Source: Amorphochlora amoebiformis
Lineage: Eukaryota; Cercozoa; Chlorarachniophyceae
DNA: 64,000 nucleotides
Assembly: GCA_054601695.1 (NCBI GenBank)
Contig: BAAHQB010000346.1
Coordinates: 108,624 to 172,623 of the forward strand
Direction of reading: 5' to 3'
A program made the position numbers and the translations under genes. Positions 11,721-64,000 of this stretch are shown here, one piece after another (position 1 is the first letter of the stretch; each line of letters begins with the position of its first letter). Below the pieces are notes generated by a model. That model ran no database searches and had not been told where the DNA came from. It saw nothing but the letters and a program-made list of their open reading frames with translations.

Positions 11721-12045
11721 ATGTCGAAAATCAACATGCGGGACACTGATTTCTGGGAAAAGCCTACGGCGTGAAGGCATCGGGAAAAAGAAATATATAA
11801 ATATTGCATAACCCCAGCAATCAGGCCTAGTGCCAGAAACGATAGCCCTATCCCTCGCCATCGCCCAAGAGATTTCTGTCAAACCAAAACATGCGGCCAA
11901 GAGATGAGAGACTCTATTCAGAGCCGGCGTTTCTTCACAGAAAAGTTGAAAAACAGTAGGAATAGTGTGCAGGTATGAAATGGAGTATGTTTTAGGGTAG
12001 ATGGTAGTGAAGGTGAGGGAAAGTTACGCGGCGTCGATCCTGGGG
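11721..12045 (+). CDS. Candidate exons of an unidentified plus-strand gene (left part)
   Basis: An ATG at 11721 begins MSKINMRDTDFWEKPT. The region 11818-11972, between a good acceptor (cataaccccag) and donor CAG|GTATGA, stays open for 51 codons with a basic, Arg/Ser-rich translation. A further acceptor at 11994 is followed by VDGSEGEGKLRGVDPG. The junction phases do not all agree, and the minus strand also shows strong splice signals here (acceptor cgccgtag, donor GTATGT), so exon assignment is unsettled. I recognise no domain. Confidence 0.35.
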
Positions 12046-12143
12046 TCTCGGGGGTTCCATGACTCTTGACCAGCCGAAAAGATTTCGATAATACCGAAAA
12101 GATAGCACTCTGTTAGAAGGACCGAACTTATCTTTTTTGAAAG

Positions 12144-12394
12144 ATCTCTTCGGCTTGGGGTGTTGCGATGCCTACATGCAAGCCAGGTCATTTCCCCATC
12201 CATCTGGTGAAGATTCGTATTATGTAGTCCTAAATTTTACTTTAGTCCATCCATGTAACCCCACACATTCTATGAAAGCAATAATATTTTGGGGGGAAAG
12301 CCTAAAGGGATGTGTGGCTGGAAAGTTGGGTGGGTACAACGTGTGGAGTGGTTGGCAAATATTTCGTGCCCACAGTGTTCCCCGCTACGTTTAG
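12144..12394 (+). CDS. Candidate exons of an unidentified plus-strand gene (IIFWGE region)
   Basis: Exon 12144-12186 (acceptor ttttttgaaag, donor AG|GTCATT) encodes ISSAWGVAMPTCKP. Exon 12246-12394 follows a branch-like CTAAAT and acceptor actttag, joins in phase, and reads HPCNPTHSMKAIIFWGE, then a Gly/Trp-rich stretch (GGYNVWSGWQIF) to a TAG stop. Cys and Trp content suggests a folded, perhaps secreted, protein, but I do not recognise a family. A splice before the stop is possible. Confidence 0.45.
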
Positions 12395-12678
12395 GGAGCA
12401 AAAATCTTCATAAAAATGTCCAATCTACCTTTGTGCACTCCTTGACCAGTTTGGACACCTTTCCTTTAATTTTGTTTTTGGCCAGCATTCTAGTGGACTT
12501 ATCAGTTGATGTTGTGCATTACCATGGTCTATGATACCATAGTTAGTAACTTACATAAAACTAGTCTGCACTTGTGACGACCTAAATTACAACAACCTCT
12601 AGACGTGGTCGATATTCCCTAGTATCCACGTGTCAAGCTATCGGTTAGGGATGTACCCTGTGGAAAGTTTACCTTTAG

Positions 12679-13182
12679 TAGGAAATGTTTCGCTGCATGA
12701 CAGCGGTAAAGCCTGGGTTGGGGAATTGCACGTGGTAATGATGTTTATAAATACATAGAAAGTAGTTCAGTATTTGGATGTGCACAAATAAGAAATCCAT
12801 TTTTCCACGTCTTAGATGATTTTCTTTGGCTGGTACATTTTGAATCCAAGTAAAGTCGCGATATCCTTCTGTTCCTGTCATATTTCGTCAACTTATGTTG
12901 AGAGTATATAGAGGCAAAGGGACAGATTTAAGGGATTGCGCGTCGGGATGTAACGCTATAGTTCTTAAGCCCAATTAGTAGCGAGCTGACGAAGTTCCAC
13001 AGGTAGAAAAGTGTCAAAATATATTGGTAACCTTCGCCGTGACCTATGGTTTACCTGAGGGGATACTGAGAGGGAAGTATATTTCCACAGTCAAGTGCGA
13101 AGGCGTTGCGAAAACGTCCTACAGTCCGACTCCTACTGAGTTGCGAATTAGTCGCTATGAACTCCCTAGCCTGGCTGACGAG
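12679..13182 (+). CDS. Candidate exons of an unidentified plus-strand gene (four phase-matched exons)
   Basis: Exons 12679-12734 (GNVSLHDSGKAWVGELHV), 12816-12849 (MIFFGWYILNP), about 12911-12963 (contains GKGTDLRDCASGCNAI) and 13003-13182 (60 codons, contains TFAVTYGLPEG and TPTELRISRYELPSLADE) join in consistent phase with good acceptors (tttacctttag, ttccacgtcttag, gttccacag) and donors (GTAATG, GTAAAG, GTTCTT, GTAGTA). The 180-nt exon with no stop and balanced codons is the best evidence that this is coding. No family recognised; the region lies between two minus-strand genes. Confidence 0.5.
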
Positions 13183-13259
13183 GTAGTACACAAGTACCCC
13201 AATATAGTAGTATATAGAAACAAATCAACATGCACATGTGAATATAGAGCGTCACATTT

Positions 13260-13308
<49 letters not shown>

Positions 13309-13372
13309 TACAAATATGTATTTTTATAATACATACAGATCTATGTACAAACTTCCATGTATACATATACAT

Positions 13373-13404
<32 letters not shown>

Positions 13405-13410
13405 GTCATG

Positions 13411-13441
<31 letters not shown>

Positions 13442-13488
13442 TATAATATATGTATATTATGTATTGACATAACTATGTATTTATACTA

Positions 13489-13529
<41 letters not shown>

Positions 13530-13549
13530 TATTTTATATATATATATGC

Positions 13550-13580
<31 letters not shown>

Positions 13581-13583
13581 TAG

Positions 13584-13641
13584 GGATGAGCGGCAATTCA
13601 TCCGACTTAAAAATGTTTTTAAGCAAATACAATCCTTGGCA
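13584..13641 (+). CDS. Candidate plus-strand exon (MSGNSSDLKMF)
   Basis: 58-nt island segment after (TA)n with acceptor tatatag and donor GTAAGA. It encodes MSGNSSDLKMFLSKYNPW. It does not phase-join with the exon ending at 13182, so either an exon is missing or this belongs to another model. The sequence immediately downstream (13640-13705) is a dispersed repeat also found near 42.25 kb. Confidence 0.3.
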
Positions 13642-13710
13642 GTAAGAAAATTCCTGCTCTGGCCCCATTGATACCACAACCTTGATCAAGAGTAAGCTAC
13701 ACATTCAGAT
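13640..13710. repeat. Dispersed intronic repeat R2, copy 1
   Basis: Roughly 65-bp block containing TTGATACCACAACCTTGATC and AGAGTAAGCTACA. A copy in the same orientation lies at 42243-42315 (about 80 per cent similar by eye). Neither reading frame is clearly conserved between copies, so a non-coding repeat fits best. Confidence 0.7.
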
Positions 13711-13901
13711 TTACATTTTATGTATATCTAATATGTATATATATATATGCATATATATGTATGTATTATCACAATATCACAAATTTCATGCATACATATT
13801 CATGTATATAAACATACATGTATGAATAAATATTTTCATTTTTATTCATATATGTATGTACATATATATATATATATATGTATGTATATCATAGTATTAT
13901 A

Positions 13902-13933
<32 letters not shown>

Positions 13934-14248
13934 GTACATATATAATATGCGTGCCAGCATATGAAAAAATACATCATATATCTAGATATATGTGTGTATG
14001 CCATCTAGTATATTCGCACCTGATTTAAATGCCATTGCACATACACTGTAAATATTTTTACTATGGTGATTAAATACACACATATCACATTCTGGATATA
14101 TCCTAGATCATGGTTATATTTATATTTGAAGCTCATATTTGTACATATGTACATGTGTGTGTGTCTGTGTCAGTGAGCCAGGGCCAATCCGTTGCTAGTA
14201 ACTTGCAATCCGTAATCCGATCACCATAGTGATATGTGCACTATCATA

Positions 14249-14280
<32 letters not shown>

Positions 14281-14392
14281 TTTAAATATCTATCATGATA
14301 TATACACGTAAACATATATATATATATCTCTAAAATATATATACTTTAACTATACATCACGTAGCAACTTCATATGTCTAGTATGTGTATAT

Positions 14393-14441
<49 letters not shown>

Positions 14442-14566
14442 TATATATTATACACACAAAATTATATAACTATATAATATGAAGTATATATATGATATAT
14501 GAATACAATAAAAAATGCTCAGATTTTATGCAATGATTGACGTCAAGTTATAGATGAACAGTGATT

Positions 14567-14740
14567 TCGAGCTTCGCAGTTGAGCTCGATGCAAGCAACA
14601 TGGCTACATACCCTTTAGCCACATGTTCCAACAATGCGGGGAATCCCTACAAATTAGGACCACCTATCAATGGAGTATATATCGTAAATAATTACTCAAA
14701 CGAACCATATACAGACATTTTATGTATACATATATGTATA
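14567..14740 (+). CDS. Candidate plus-strand exon ([13 protein letters not shown])
   Basis: An open stretch after an AG near 14567-14580 reads [18 protein letters not shown] and continues into a Gly/Pro/Asn-rich segment ([17 protein letters not shown]) before (TA)n. On the minus strand the same island has a strong acceptor (cctaatttgtag) and donor (AAAGG|GTATGT). Because a minus-strand gene ends at 15079 just upstream, a minus exon here would need a separate gene, so I favour plus. Function unknown. Confidence 0.3.
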
Positions 14741-14802
14741 TATCTATATACATATATATATATATCCATATACATATATATATATATATATTATGTATAT
14801 GT

Positions 14803-14835
<33 letters not shown>

Positions 14836-15078
14836 GTGTATGTATATATGTGAATATATGTATATATATCATATATTCACATATGAAGTTAACAGAATTG
14901 AATATATTTGTGTATACACATGTATATATATATATATATGTGTATATATACTTATCATATATATATATGTGTATTGTGTGTAGATGATGTGTAAATACAA
15001 AAATATTTAATATGTGAGTACAATTACATATAACAAGTGTATTACAATGGATATGTGTATTATCCGCCAAGAGATGAC

Positions 15079-63539
<48,461 letters not shown>

Positions 63540-63766
63540 CTTAAGCTTCTGATAGGGTTCGAACCCTAGGATCTCCTGGATAATATGTGTATGAATTCGA
63601 ACACCCAACACACTTATTTATCATTATCAGAGGGGATTTATATCATATATAATGCAGCACATGTACATACATGTAATATATATATATATATATATACATA
63701 TATAAATATACATATAAATAAATATATATATATATATATATACACATAATATATGTACATATGTAC

Positions 63767-63818
<52 letters not shown>

Positions 63819-63870
63819 ATATATATATATATAAATATAACATACATATATTTGTTGTACATATAATATA

Positions 63871-63910
<40 letters not shown>

Positions 63911-63913
63911 TAG

Positions 63914-63963
<50 letters not shown>

Positions 63964-64000
63964 TATACATATATATATATATACATATGAATACATGCAT

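Noticed and set aside
63545-63580. Palindromic GGGTTCGAACCC resembling a tRNA T-arm/B box
   Set aside because: No matching acceptor, D-arm or anticodon stem can be folded around it on either strand.

Overview
This window is nuclear DNA from an intron-rich eukaryote, most likely a protist or alga that I cannot place further. Most of the 64 kb is (TA)n microsatellite and degenerate TA/TATG/CA sequence. Between these tracts lie small islands of balanced composition. Nearly all long reading frames are TA-repeat artefacts (runs of Y-I). The islands, however, contain short exons with good GT..AG borders, many with a CTAAC-type branch site. When adjacent exons are joined, the codon phase usually agrees.

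Joining exons by phase gives four transcription units. (1) A plus-strand gene enters from the left; its last exon (1024-1588) is the C-terminal part of a GH18 chitinase-like protein. (2) A minus-strand gene (about 11.26 kb down to 1828) encodes a glutaredoxin-2/GST-fold protein with an intact CxxC site; it converges on the GH18 gene. (3) At 11.7-14.7 kb a plus-strand coding region of unknown function is seen only as disconnected exons. (4) A minus-strand gene fills the rest (15079 to beyond 63.5 kb): a HECT E3 ubiquitin ligase of the UPL3/TRIP12/UFD4 class with about 70 exons of 19-182 nt. It runs from armadillo-like helical repeats through the conserved KPL-x-LR region to the HECT catalytic cysteine (codon 15832-15834) and the true C-terminus. 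Its first exon(s) lie past the right edge.

Introns fall into two kinds: short ones of about 50-160 nt, and long ones of 0.3-2.4 kb packed with (TA)n. Many short introns carry degenerate CCCTAA-like (telomere-type) tracts near their 3' end, where they can supply the CTAAC branch site; at 37147-37176 a near-perfect telomeric array abuts the splice acceptor. Long introns also host dispersed repeats (four copies of one family, two of another, an inverted CT/GA module pair), local tandem duplications and GA/CT-rich tracts. I saw no rRNA, CRISPR array, convincing tRNA, or intact transposon. All gene models here are hand-built from sequence alone. Exon borders are predictions, while the domain calls rest on conserved motifs recovered only after splicing.
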